The translations under genes and the position numbers were made by a program. Positions 8,105 through 16,580 of a DNA stretch of 64,000 nucleotides are shown here, piece by piece. The notes under the pieces are model-generated. The model saw nothing but the letters and a program-made list of their open reading frames with translations. It had not been told where the DNA came from and did no database searches. Numbering within the stretch: position 1 is the first letter of the stretch; each line of letters starts with the position of its first letter. Source of the stretch: Meridianimarinicoccus sp. MJW13 (GTDB lineage Bacteria > Pseudomonadota > Alphaproteobacteria > Rhodobacterales > Rhodobacteraceae); NCBI RefSeq assembly GCF_014901205.1, contig NZ_JACNMU010000007.1, positions 62,001 to 126,000 on the forward strand. The letters are read 5' to 3'.

Positions 8105-10970
8105 CAATCACCTGATCCAGCAGACGGGCAAGGTGCATCGCACGGCGCGGGGTGCCGTCGGCGATTTGGTGGCGGCACGAGGTGCCGTTGGCCACAACAA
8201 CCGCGACTTCCGGAGCCGCTGCAAGCGCCGGGAACAGGTCGAGGTTCGCCATCTTGAGCGAGATGTCGATGGTGTCGGGCGCATAGCCGAAGGCCCCCGC
8301 CATGCCGCAACACCCGCTTTCGATCAGGGAAACCTCGGCCTGCGGGATACGGTTGAGCAGATCGAGCAAGGGCGTCACCGCATCATGGGCCTTTTGGTGG
8401 CAATGGCCGTGGACATAGATCGTCTTGTTCAGAGACTTCAGGGGCAGGTTCGCCCGTTGGACAAGGAACTCTTCGAATGTCAGCGCGGACTGCGCCAGTG
8501 CCTCGGCCTCCGGTCCGGGACACAAACCCAAGGCTTCATCTCGGAAGGTCAGGATCGACGACGGCTCAAGCCCCACCAGCGGAATGCCCTTGGCGACGGC
8601 TGCCGCCGTCGCGTCGATCACCCGCGCCACCTCGGCCCTTGCTTCTTCCACACAGCCCACGGCCAGAAGGGTCCGCCCGCAATCCAGCGCCCTGCCCGAG
8701 CCATCCCGCGCAACCGCAACCCGCAGGCCTGCTGCACGCAGCACACGCACGGCGGCGCCCAGGTTCTCCGGCTCGAAGTACCTGTTGAAGACGTCGGCGA
8801 ACAGCAGGACGTCCGGGTTGGCCTCCTGCGCCTCGTCATCACGGAAAGGATTTGAGGACCAGACCGGAACAGCGCGGCGGTGCGAAATGCCAGTGATCCG
8901 CTCCGTCAGTTTGCGCACCAGCCCGATCCTGTTGCGCAGGTTTATCAGCCACGCGAATTTCGCAGCCGTCGGCGCATAGTGCGGCAAGTAGCCGACCATC
9001 TTGTCGGCAAGGGTCATCCCCCGTTGCTTGCGCCGTGCGGCCAGCACTTCGATCTTCATGCGTGCCATGTCCACACCGGTGGGACATTCGCGCCGGCAGC
9101 CCTTGCAGGACACGCAGTATTTCAGGGTGTCGTTCATGGCATCAGATGTCAGCCCGCCGGGCATCTGCCCGCTGATCGCAAAGCGCAGGGTGTTGGCGCG
9201 TCCGCGCGTGGTGTCACGTTCATTGCGGGTGGCGCGGAACGACGGGCACATGACGCCGCCCTTCAGCTTGCGGCAGGCGCCGTTGTTGTTGCACATCTCG
9301 ACGGCACCCTGAAACCCGCCGCCGGCACCCGGCCATGCCGACCAGTCAAGCGCGGTTTCAAACTCCGGCACGGCGTAGTCGGGGCCATAGCGGAAGACCC
9401 TGCGGTCATCCAGGGCCGGGGCCTGCACGATCTTACCGGGATTCATCAGGCCGTCCGGATCGAAGCGCGATTTCACCGCTTCGAAGGCCGAAACGATCCG
9501 CGCGCCGAACATCTTTTCATGGAATTCCGAGCGCGCGATCCCGTCGCCATGTTCGCCGGAATGCGAGCCCTTGTAGCGTTTGACCAGGTCAAAGCACTCT
9601 TCCGCGATCGCCCGCATGGTCTTGACGTCCTTGTCCTGCCGCATGTTGAGGACGGGACGCACATGCAGACAGCCGACCGACGCATGGGCATACCATGTGC
9701 CCTTGGTGCCGTGCCGTGCGAAGATCTCGGTCACCCCTTGGGTGTAGTCGGCAAGATCGGGCAACGCGACGGCGCAATCCTCGACAAAGGAAATCGGCTT
9801 GCCTGCCTCTTTCATCGACATCATCACGTTCAGGCCCGCCTTGCGGTATTCGGCAATGGCGTTCTGCAAGGCGGTGTCGGTTACAGGAACAACGCCGCCC
9901 CAGCGGTCGCCTGCGCCGGTGAAGGCAAAGCCGTGATCGCCCATCAGCTGCGCCAGTTCTGCAAGCTTGGCGGCATTGGCCGCAGCACTGCCTTGTGCAA
10001 ATTCGACAAGAAGCAGCGCGGCCGGGTCGCCTTCGACGAAGGCCTCGATGGTCTTGCGGAACAGCGGGATCTCGCGGCCCAGGGCAATCATCGTGTCGTC
10101 GATCAACTCCACCGCCTGCGGCATCAGCGTGACAAGATGCTGCGCGGCCTCCATCGCGGCATAGAAGGTCGGAAAGTGGCAGACACCGATGACCTTTTCC
10201 CCCTGCAGCGGCGCAAGGCTCAGCTCAAGTTCCGTGAAATAGGCCAGTGAGCCTTCCGAGCCGACCAGCAGATGCGCCATGTTCACATCCGCACCGGTCA
10301 GCACGTCGATGTTGTAGCCACCCACCCGGCGCTGCACGGTGGGAAAGCGCGCCGCAATTTCATCGGCCTCGCGTCGCCCCAGGGCACGCATGTCGCTGAC
10401 CAGATCGGCATAGGACCCCGGCGCGGGATCATCCCGGTTGAACTGCGCCTTCGTTCCATCCGGTAGAAGGGCCGAGATCGCCCGCACGTTGTCGCGCATG
10501 ATGCCATAGCGCAGGGACTTGCCGCCCGATGAATTGTTCGCGGCCATGCCCCCAAGCGTGCAGCGCGAGGCGGTGGAGGGATCCACCGGAAACCACAGCC
10601 CGTGCGGCTTCAGCGCGCGGTTCAACTCGTCCAGAACCAGGCCGGGCTGAACCCGTGCGGTGAGGTTTTCGGCGTCGATGTCCAGGATGCGGTTCAGGTG
10701 GCGGGTGTTGTCCAGCACGATGGCGCGGTTGACCGTCTGCCCGCATTGCGACGTGCCGCCACCGCGTGGAAGGATCGGAGTGCCTTCTTCGCGGGCGATG
10801 GCCATGGTTGCCTCGATATCCTCCACCGACCGCGGCACAACCACGGCCTCTGGCACCATCTGGTAGATCGAGGCATCGGTCGCGTAGCGCGCACGTGATG
10901 CGGCGTCGGCCATCACATCGCCCGTGACAGCCCCGCGCAAACGGCTGGAAAGACGGGCATTTTCACGCAT
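8097..10970 (-). CDS. FAD/Fe-S D-2-hydroxyacid dehydrogenase (GlcD-GlcF fusion, YdiJ-like)
   Basis: A 957-residue fusion. Residues 40-250 form an FAD-binding type 4 domain (PRGGGTSQCGQ near 68-78, GGMAANNSSGGKSLRYG near 140) and 250-515 the FAD-oxidase C-terminal domain. The GlcF-like part has Cys560, Cys567 and Cys575, then CVSCKGCRRECP at 619-630 for 4Fe-4S clusters. Later CCG-type segments are HGHCHQKAH and ESGCCGMAGAFG near 890. This architecture oxidises D-2-hydroxyacids (D-lactate, D-2-hydroxyglutarate, glycolate) and passes electrons to the respiratory chain at the membrane. Start 10970 is the first ATG giving a normal N-terminus; its ribosome site is weak. Exact substrate is not determined. 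Confidence 0.88.
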   Translation of the reverse strand: MRENARLSSRLRGAVTGDVMADAASRARYATDASIYQMVPEAVVVPRSVEDIEATMAIAREEGTPILPRGGGTSQCGQTVNRAIVLDNTRHLNRILDIDAENLTARVQPGLVLDELNRALKPHGLWFPVDPSTASRCTLGGMAANNSSGGKSLRYGIMRDNVRAISALLPDGTKAQFNRDDPAPGSYADLVSDMRALGRREADEIAARFPTVQRRVGGYNIDVLTGADVNMAHLLVGSEGSLAYFTELELSLAPLQGEKVIGVCHFPTFYAAMEAAQHLVTLMPQAVELIDDTMIALGREIPLFRKTIEAFVEGDPAALLLVEFAQGSAAANAAKLAELAQLMGDHGFAFTGAGDRWGGVVPVTDTALQNAIAEYRKAGLNVMMSMKEAGKPISFVEDCAVALPDLADYTQGVTEIFARHGTKGTWYAHASVGCLHVRPVLNMRQDKDVKTMRAIAEECFDLVKRYKGSHSGEHGDGIARSEFHEKMFGARIVSAFEAVKSRFDPDGLMNPGKIVQAPALDDRRVFRYGPDYAVPEFETALDWSAWPGAGGGFQGAVEMCNNNGACRKLKGGVMCPSFRATRNERDTTRGRANTLRFAISGQMPGGLTSDAMNDTLKYCVSCKGCRRECPTGVDMARMKIEVLAARRKQRGMTLADKMVGYLPHYAPTAAKFAWLINLRNRIGLVRKLTERITGISHRRAVPVWSSNPFRDDEAQEANPDVLLFADVFNRYFEPENLGAAVRVLRAAGLRVAVARDGSGRALDCGRTLLAVGCVEEARAEVARVIDATAAAVAKGIPLVGLEPSSILTFRDEALGLCPGPEAEALAQSALTFEEFLVQRANLPLKSLNKTIYVHGHCHQKAHDAVTPLLDLLNRIPQAEVSLIESGCCGMAGAFGYAPDTIDISLKMANLDLFPALAAAPEVAVVVANGTSCRHQIADGTPRRAMHLARLLDQVIDD

Positions 10971-11030
10971 GTGTCTTTGGGTTTCCCCTATTCCGGCACC
11001 GATTTCACTGCAGAAATTGGCGACTGACTG

Positions 11031-11048
11031 AATTATGAATTCATAATT
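11031..11048. promoter_or_regulatory. Perfect 18-bp palindrome, probable operator
   Basis: AATTATGAATTCATAATT is perfectly self-complementary and stands out in a GC-rich background. It lies 61 bases upstream of the FAD/Fe-S dehydrogenase start and before the divergent aminotransferase remnant. It is the right size for a GntR/FadR dimer site; the GntR gene at the end of the same operon is the likely binder. Confidence 0.6.
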
Positions 11049-11105
11049 ACACCCTGGCAACAGGGGTTCGCGCCAGCCTACGGCGCCTTGGGAGGATCAA
11101 ATCCG

Positions 11106-11348
11106 ATGCGTCAGGCGGGAAAACACTTCTTCCAGGTTCCGGGGCCAAGCGCGGTGCCAGACCGCAGCCTGAAGGCCATCGACCAGCCAACCATCAACCA
11201 CCGGAGGCCGGATTTGGCCCCGGTCGGCAAGAAGGCCCTTGCGGGGATGAAGTTGGTCTTCAGGACCGAGCGGGATGTGTTCCTCCTGCCCTCATCTGGC
11301 CCCGGCGCGGCGCTGGCCGCAATGCCGTGTCTCAAGACCTCGGAATAA
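11106..11348 (+). pseudogene. Truncated serine-glyoxylate aminotransferase (N-terminal stub)
   Basis: An 80-residue frame starting GKHFFQVPGPSAVPDRSLKA and continuing through KLVFRTERDVFLLPSSGPGA. This reproduces the first 80 residues of class V serine/alanine-glyoxylate aminotransferases, which are normally about 390 residues. It stops at TAA before the PLP lysine and most of the active site, and nothing recognisable as the remainder follows before the GlcG-like gene at 11511. Substitutions (for example INHRRPD where the family has IDHRGPE) also suggest decay. Probably inactive; the stub may still be transcribed from the palindrome-containing region. Confidence 0.65.
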
Positions 11349-11510
11349 TCCCGGCACACCGCAGAAGAATGCCGCTAGGATGGGGACCATGGGAACGGAA
11401 ATACCTCGCCCCCTGTCCCAGTTCTTGGTTGACCGTTTCCACAAGCCCATGGGTGCCCCCGCGCGCAGACAAACTGCCAGCGGGCCACCTGACCTTCAGA
11501 AAGCCCTGAC

Positions 11511-11930
11511 ATGAACCTTGACCTCGCCAACGCCCTGATCGCCGCCGCGCTTGACCATCGCCGCGCAAATCGCATGAACCCGCTGACAATCGCCGTGATC
11601 GACGCCGGCGGGCATCTGGTGGCGCTGCAACGCGAAGACGGCACCAGCAATCTTCGACCCGAAATCGCGCAGGGCAAGGCCAAGGGCGCGGTGGCCATGG
11701 GTCTTGGGTCGCGCGCGCTTTTCAACCGCGCGCAGGAGCAGCCGTATTTCATCGATGCGATGAACGCGCTCAACGGAGGCCATCTTGTTCCGGTTCCCGG
11801 CGGTGTCCTGATCGAACGCGACGGCATTCTGATCGGGGCCATCGGGATCACCGGCGACAGTTCGGACAATGATGAACGCTGCGCCGTCGCGGCCATCGAG
11901 CGGAATGGATGCAGCGCCAACACCGGGTAA
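11511..11930 (+). CDS. GlcG/HbpS-family heme-binding-like protein (DUF336)
   Basis: A 139-residue protein of normal family length with PLTIAVIDAGGHLVALQRED near the N-terminus, a central segment KAKGAVAMGLGSR, and the glycine-rich C-terminal part HLVPVPGGVLIERDGILIGAIGITG. GlcG/HbpS proteins form octamers; some bind heme or act as accessory redox or sensing proteins, and GlcG is named from glycolate-oxidase operons. That association agrees with the GlcD/GlcF-type dehydrogenase nearby. No signal peptide is present. The upstream 162 bases hold no other gene. Confidence 0.85.
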   Translation: MNLDLANALIAAALDHRRANRMNPLTIAVIDAGGHLVALQREDGTSNLRPEIAQGKAKGAVAMGLGSRALFNRAQEQPYFIDAMNALNGGHLVPVPGGVLIERDGILIGAIGITGDSSDNDERCAVAAIERNGCSANTG

Positions 11931-11969
11931 GCCAGCCCCGCGCGACGGGTTGCCGGACCAGCAAGCCGG

Positions 11970-12830
11970 CTATGACCAGCCCACGGCCTTCCGGATCATG
12001 TTCAGCGCCATGAAGATCAGGAACACCGCAAAGTACCGCTTGAGCGGTCGGGGGTCTGTCCGATGCGCCAACCAGACGCCCAAGGGTGCTGTCAGCAAGG
12101 TCATCCCCACGATGATGGCAAAGGCGATCAGGTTGACCACACCGACCGTGTAGGGCGGCAGTGCATGTGTCGGCGGATTGACGAACAGGAACAGCACAAC
12201 CGACGGCACGGCGATCAACACGCCAAACCCCGCCGCAGTCGCAACGGCCTGATGAATCGGCCGGCCAAACAGCGTCTGGAGCGTGACCCCGAAGGCCCCG
12301 CCCCCGATGCCCATCACGACGGACAGCCCCCCGACGGCCATGGCAAAGCCATGACGTAGCGCACCGGTGGGCATCGCCTCCCCCAGACGCCAGCTGTCCC
12401 GCGCCAGCAGCATGTAGCTTCCAACCAGCAACGCCAGAACACCGAAAACACCTTGCAGAACGGACGTGCGCAAAACGGTGGTTACGGACACGCCAAGGAT
12501 GGCGCCTGCCACGATGCCCGGCGCCCAGCCTTTCAAGGTGTCCCATTGAACGGCGCCCTTGCGGTTGTGGCTGGCGACCGACCGCAGCGAGGTCACGACG
12601 ATTGTTGCCAGCGACGTCGCGATGGAAATCTGCATGATGTAGTCGCCCCCGTATCCCAGGGAGGAAAACGCATAGTAGAAAGCGGGCACAAGGATGATGC
12701 CGCCACCGACGCCCAGAAGGCCGGCAAGGACGCCGGCCATCGCGCCGATGGCCACAAGGAATGCCAGCAATGGCACCGCTTCAGAAAGATCGGGCACGCT
12801 TGCCCCCCAAGGCTGCGCCAAAAGGGTCAA
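11970..12830 (-). CDS. TauE/SafE-family membrane exporter
   Basis: A membrane protein of 286 residues if it starts at the TTG at 12830, or 275 if at the GTG at 12797, which follows GGGGGG and may be the real start. It has about eight hydrophobic segments and the family glycine motif GLLGVGGGIILVPAF near the N-terminus, echoed in the second half by VVMGIGGGAFGVTLQTLFG. Family members export sulfite, sulfoacetate or other organic anions. Convergent with the GlcG-like gene and 30 bases downstream of a FAA-hydrolase gene on the same strand, so probably co-transcribed with it. The substrate is not known. Confidence 0.85.
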   Translation of the reverse strand: MTLLAQPWGASVPDLSEAVPLLAFLVAIGAMAGVLAGLLGVGGGIILVPAFYYAFSSLGYGGDYIMQISIATSLATIVVTSLRSVASHNRKGAVQWDTLKGWAPGIVAGAILGVSVTTVLRTSVLQGVFGVLALLVGSYMLLARDSWRLGEAMPTGALRHGFAMAVGGLSVVMGIGGGAFGVTLQTLFGRPIHQAVATAAGFGVLIAVPSVVLFLFVNPPTHALPPYTVGVVNLIAFAIIVGMTLLTAPLGVWLAHRTDPRPLKRYFAVFLIFMALNMIRKAVGWS

Positions 12831-12860
12831 GGCGTGCCACGACCCGATATCGTGGCAGGA

Positions 12861-13544
12861 TCACACGACCTTGACGTTGAGCGTCCCGACACCTTCGATG
12901 GTGGCTTCCATGACGTCGCCCGCCACAACAGCGTTCACACCCGATGGCGTGCCCGCCATGATGACATCACCGGCTGCCAATTCGAAATACTCCGACAGGT
13001 AGGAAATCATTTCCGGCACCTTCCAGATCATCTGGTTCAGGTCGCCTTCCTGCCGCAATTCACCGTTCACCAGAAGCGCCACGCGCCCCTGATCGGGATG
13101 ACCGACCGCCGAAACCGGGCGCAGCGGGCCAACCGGACCGGAGCGTTCGAAGGCTTTGCCAATCTCCCACGGACGCCCCATCTTCTTCATCTGGCCCTGC
13201 AGATCGCGGCGGGTCATGTCGAGCGACACGCCATAGCCCCAGACATGGTCCAGCGCCTCGCTCAGCGGAATATTCGTGCCGCCGGATTTCAGGCCGACCA
13301 GCAGTTCCACTTCGTGATGCACATCTGAAGTATGCGGCGGATAGGGAAACTCCCCCGATGCATCCAGGTTGTTGGGGTTCTTCTGGAAAAAGAACGGCGG
13401 TTCACGATCTGGATCGTGACCCATTTCCACGGCATGGGCCGCAAAGTTGCGGCCGATACAATAGACGCGCCGCACCGGGAATTCCTTGCCACCCTCCGTC
13501 GGGATGACATGGACCTGAGGCGCGGGAATCACATAGTCGGACAT
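12861..13544 (-). CDS. Fumarylacetoacetate-hydrolase family protein, fumarylpyruvate-hydrolase-like
   Basis: A 227-residue enzyme with an excellent ribosome site (GGAGGAAAG) before the ATG at 13544; longer starts are rejected. It opens with FPVRRVYCIGRNFAAHAVEMG and carries the metal-binding acidic set HHEVELLVGL and the C-terminal GDVIMAGTPSGVNAV. Short single-domain members of this kind include fumarylpyruvate hydrolase of the gentisate pathway, which cleaves an acylpyruvate to pyruvate plus a dicarboxylate. No gentisate dioxygenase is in the window, so pathway placement is open. A TauE/SafE exporter follows on the same strand. Confidence 0.9.
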   Translation of the reverse strand: MSDYVIPAPQVHVIPTEGGKEFPVRRVYCIGRNFAAHAVEMGHDPDREPPFFFQKNPNNLDASGEFPYPPHTSDVHHEVELLVGLKSGGTNIPLSEALDHVWGYGVSLDMTRRDLQGQMKKMGRPWEIGKAFERSGPVGPLRPVSAVGHPDQGRVALLVNGELRQEGDLNQMIWKVPEMISYLSEYFELAAGDVIMAGTPSGVNAVVAGDVMEATIEGVGTLNVKVV

Positions 13545-13572
13545 TACTTTCCTCCTGGGCGTTTGATTTCCA

Positions 13573-13590
13573 GGTTCCGGTTGCGGAACC
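13573..13590. promoter_or_regulatory. 7-bp perfect stem upstream of the FAA-hydrolase gene
   Basis: GGTTCCG (13573-13579), loop GTTG, CGGAACC (13584-13590). It sits 29 bases upstream of the start at 13544, so it is a 5' leader hairpin or an operator. A second small repeat, GTCAC/GTGAC with a 7-base spacer, is at 13681-13697. Confidence 0.3.
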
Positions 13591-13736
13591 GTCGAACCGG
13601 TGATGACACGCGTCGCACTCCCCCGGCATGACACGGCCAATGTCGGTTTATTCGATGCGTATGCGCGGGATTTGCAAGCCGTCACAACGGCCGTGACGCC
13701 AACCATTTTCCCGATTGGTTCAGGCATTCGGCGCGG

Positions 13737-14417
13737 TCAGTCCTCCTCCGAAACGCTTTCGGGCAAGACACGAGAGTAGACCGAATGCAGGTGACGCCGC
13801 ATCGCGCTGGCGGCAAGATCCCCCTTTCCGGCCGTGATGGCCGCTACGATTTCATCATGTTCGCGGAAACTGGAATAGTCGGCATCCGGCCCGAGCGTTT
13901 CACGCGGCTGTCCCCAGACGATGGACCGCCGCACCGAATTCAACGTTTCGAAAAAATACAGGAACAACTGGTTCTGCGTGGCGCGGGCGATTGCGTGGTG
14001 CAGGTTGTTGTCCCAAGCCTCGTACGTGCGCCAATCCACGGCGTTCCGGCATTTGTCAGCGCAGAGTTTCATCTGTTCGCGGTCTGATTTCCGGGCGTGG
14101 AGCGCCGCCAGTCGGCTCAGCTCCGGTTCGATATTCAGGCGGACCGCCACCACCTGTTCGGGCTTTATCAGGTCGCGCAGAAAGGTAACGTCCTGAAGAT
14201 TGAGCACCGGCCGCGCGCCCACAAAGGTGCCCCGCCCCACATGACGCCAGATGCGGCCCTGGGCTTCGAGTTCGGACAGCGCCTTACGCATCTGGTTCCG
14301 CGTCGTCCCCAGGCGCTTGCACAACTCGCGCTCAGGCGGGATGCGGTCATTGTGCCGGTATCCCGCGTTGTCGATGAGGTCGCGCAGTCGTTGCGACAGG
14401 TCGTTCGTCCCGGCCAT
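13737..14417 (-). CDS. GntR-family regulator (FadR/FCD subfamily)
   Basis: A 226-residue regulator. The ATG at 14417 follows GGGCGGGC; the alternative TTG at 14429 is less likely. The N-terminal winged helix is visible as RIPPERELCKRLGTTRNQMRKAL with the wing GRIWRHVGRGTFVG. The FCD domain (about 90-215) has the metal-site residues NNLHHAIARATQN and FREHDEIVAAI. It diverges from the FAA-hydrolase/ABC-transporter operon starting at 14553, which it most likely controls through the 135-base intergenic region. Confidence 0.88.
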   Translation of the reverse strand: MAGTNDLSQRLRDLIDNAGYRHNDRIPPERELCKRLGTTRNQMRKALSELEAQGRIWRHVGRGTFVGARPVLNLQDVTFLRDLIKPEQVVAVRLNIEPELSRLAALHARKSDREQMKLCADKCRNAVDWRTYEAWDNNLHHAIARATQNQLFLYFFETLNSVRRSIVWGQPRETLGPDADYSSFREHDEIVAAITAGKGDLAASAMRRHLHSVYSRVLPESVSEED

Positions 14418-14438
14418 TAGCCCGCCCAATTCAGTGAT

Positions 14439-14453
14439 TGGTTGATTGATCCA
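14439..14453. promoter_or_regulatory. Imperfect palindrome, candidate GntR operator
   Basis: TGGTTGATTGATCCA has outer arms TGG/CCA and matching alternate inner positions (pattern TGGnTnAnTnAnCCA), a layout common for FadR-type sites. It lies between the GntR start (14417) and the operon start (14553). Confidence 0.35.
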
Positions 14454-14552
14454 CTCTCTGACTCGTTCAAACTACATGCAAGGAGTGTGGCGGTGAGTCG
14501 CAGGCTTTCTTGCGCAACCACCACAGAAATCAGCACGAGGGAGGATTGCCGA

Positions 14553-15479
14553 GTGCGACTGGCAACGGTTTCCGTGGACGGGCAAGAGGTTTGCGCGGCG
14601 GTATTGAACAACGACAAGATGATGGACATTGCCAAGGCGGCTCAGGGTCTGACAGGCCCCGGCGCCGGGGCGCTTCAAGGGGCCTCGATGCTGCGCCTCA
14701 TCGAAGGCGGGGCCGATGCGCTTGTTGCCCTGAAGGACTTGGTGGCCGATGCCGAGGCCGGCAAGCACGCCGATGCGATTGTCCCGGCAGAGGCTGTCCT
14801 GCAAGCACCGATCCCGACACCGCGCAAGAACGTCTTTTGCGTTGGCCGAAACTATGCCGAACATATCGCCGAGGGCGACCGTGCCCAGAAGCAGAACGTC
14901 GGCGTGACCGAACATCCGGTCTTCTTCACCAAGCCCCCGACCGCCATCGTGGCACCCGGTGGCGATGTCCTGATCTTTCCGCAGGTGTCCACCAGCATCG
15001 ACTACGAGGTCGAACTGGCCGTGGTCATCGGCACGGCTGGCCGCAACATTTCCAAGGCGGACGCCATGGATCACGTGTTCGGCTACACGATCCTCAACGA
15101 TATCACCGCGCGGGATATCCAGCGCCGTCACGGTGGCCAGTATTTCAAGGGCAAGGGGCTCGATGGCTCCTGCCCGCTGGGCCCCTGGATCGAAACCGCC
15201 GACGCGATTGCCGATCCGCATGCGCTGTCGATCGGTCTGAAGGTCAACGGCGAACAACGTCAGGACGGCAACACCGCCGACATGATTTTCGACATTCCGA
15301 CCCTTGTTGCGGCCCTGTCCGAAGGGCTGACGCTGCAACCGGGCGACATCATTGCCACCGGCACCCCCTCGGGCGTCGGCTATGCGATGGACCCACCGAA
15401 GTTCCTCAAGCACGGCGACACGGTGGTCTGTGAAGTTTCAGGGATCGGCACGCTCAGCAACACCGTGCGCGCCGTATAA
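14553..15479 (+). CDS. Fumarylacetoacetate-hydrolase family protein (acylpyruvase/hydratase type)
   Basis: A 308-residue enzyme. The GTG at 14553 is chosen because AGGGAGG precedes it and the protein then begins MRLATVSVDG as in the family; the open frame extends further upstream but includes the operator region. The catalytic domain holds KNVFCVGRNYAEH, the metal ligands in SIDYEVELAVVIG, and GDIIATGTPSGVGYA near the C-terminus. Members hydrolyse or hydrate 2-oxo acids made by ring cleavage. It is the first gene of an operon with an ABC importer and a dehydrogenase, and is divergent from a GntR gene. Substrate unassigned. Confidence 0.9.
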   Translation: MRLATVSVDGQEVCAAVLNNDKMMDIAKAAQGLTGPGAGALQGASMLRLIEGGADALVALKDLVADAEAGKHADAIVPAEAVLQAPIPTPRKNVFCVGRNYAEHIAEGDRAQKQNVGVTEHPVFFTKPPTAIVAPGGDVLIFPQVSTSIDYEVELAVVIGTAGRNISKADAMDHVFGYTILNDITARDIQRRHGGQYFKGKGLDGSCPLGPWIETADAIADPHALSIGLKVNGEQRQDGNTADMIFDIPTLVAALSEGLTLQPGDIIATGTPSGVGYAMDPPKFLKHGDTVVCEVSGIGTLSNTVRAV

Positions 15480-15486
15480 AAGGTCT

Positions 15487-15515
15487 CTTCCTCGCCACCG
15501 CGTGGCTTGAGGAAG
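15487..15515 (+). promoter_or_regulatory. Intercistronic hairpin before the substrate-binding protein gene
   Basis: CTTCCTC-GCCAC (15487-15498) pairs with GTGGC (15502-15506) and, after a 2-base bulge, GAGGAAG (15509-15515) around the loop CGC. This 12-bp stem starts 8 bases after the FAA-hydrolase stop and lacks a T-tract, so it is likely an mRNA processing or stabilising element that raises expression of the binding protein. Confidence 0.5.
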
Positions 15516-15551
15516 GGATTCATCAAAGGACCAATGGGAGGACCTAACACC

Positions 15552-16580
15552 ATGATGAAGAGAAGAGCATTTACAGCCTCGGTGCTGTCGGCTGTGCCGG
15601 CAATATGCCTGATGGGAGCAACCGCCTTCGCGCAGGACTTGCGCGAGATCACCTTCGTTCAGCCAAGCCCGTCCGCAATTAACTCGTTCCCTGTCTTTGT
15701 CGCGATTGGCGAAGGCTACTTCGAAGAGGAAGGTCTGAAGGTCACGGTCGAGGCGATCAACGGCTCCGGCGCGGTGTTGCAGGCCCTGTCCGCAGGTCAG
15801 GCCCATTTCGGGCGACCCGGCCCCGGCCCGCTTATCGCGGCCCGCTCGCGCGGAGTGGAGGCCGTGCACATCTACAACGTGGCCGCCCGCAGCAACTTCG
15901 GGATCTCCGTGCAGGAAGACTCCGACTATCAGAACGTCGAGGAACTGCGCGGCAAGATCATCGGCACCGGCACCGCCGATGGCGCAGAAGTGGGCTTTGC
16001 CCGCAACGTGTTGACCAGCGCGGGCATGGTCGAAGGTGAAGATTTCGAATTCCTCACCGTAGGCGATGGCGGCCCCGCAACTGCGGCCTTCCTGAACGAT
16101 GAAATCGCGGCCTATTCCGCCTCGACCGCCGACACGGCCATCCTGAACCAGCGTGGCATGAAGGTTCGTGACATCACGCCCCCTGAATTCGGACGCTTCT
16201 TCGGCAATGGCATTGCAACCATGGCCGACACCATCGCCAATGACCGCGAACTGGTCGAGGCCTGGAGCCGGGCCTTCGCCCGTGGTCATGCATTCGCACT
16301 GGATGACGCCAATCGGGAAGCCGTGCTTGCGCATCTGGCAGCGGGCAATCCGCAGGAAGGCGAAGATCCTGAATTCCAGTCCGCCCTGTTCGATGCGGTC
16401 CGGTCCAAGACGATCCCGCCCGAAGGTAGCCCGCATCTGGGTTGGTACCCGGCAGAGGTCTGGGCCGAATGGCAGGATGCCCTTGTCGCCGGGGGCGAGA
16501 TTGCGGCCCCTCTTGATGACCTGGATGCCGCCTGGACCAACGAGTTCGCCGCCATGGGCAGCGAGGCCGCCGGCGGATGA
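15552..16580 (+). CDS. ABC transporter substrate-binding protein (NitT/TauT/SsuA type)
   Basis: A 342-residue exported protein; the start at 15552 follows GGGAGG and gives a clean signal peptide (MMKRRAFTASVLSAVPAICL, cleavage near AFAQD). The mature part shows the NMT1/SsuA-like fold, for example FPVFVAIGEGYFEEEGLKV and the strand-turn GSGAVLQALSAGQAHFGRP. It acts in the periplasm and delivers ligand to the permease encoded two genes later. This class binds sulfonates, nitrate, thiamine precursors or aromatic carboxylates, so the ligand is not fixed. Overlaps the ATPase start by 4 bases. Confidence 0.88.
   Translation: MMKRRAFTASVLSAVPAICLMGATAFAQDLREITFVQPSPSAINSFPVFVAIGEGYFEEEGLKVTVEAINGSGAVLQALSAGQAHFGRPGPGPLIAARSRGVEAVHIYNVAARSNFGISVQEDSDYQNVEELRGKIIGTGTADGAEVGFARNVLTSAGMVEGEDFEFLTVGDGGPATAAFLNDEIAAYSASTADTAILNQRGMKVRDITPPEFGRFFGNGIATMADTIANDRELVEAWSRAFARGHAFALDDANREAVLAHLAAGNPQEGEDPEFQSALFDAVRSKTIPPEGSPHLGWYPAEVWAEWQDALVAGGEIAAPLDDLDAAWTNEFAAMGSEAAGG

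Noticed and set aside
11088-11348. Possibility that the 80-residue aminotransferase fragment is a functional small protein
   Set aside because: It lacks the PLP lysine and most of the fold and ends abruptly; kept as a pseudogene unless conservation is shown.
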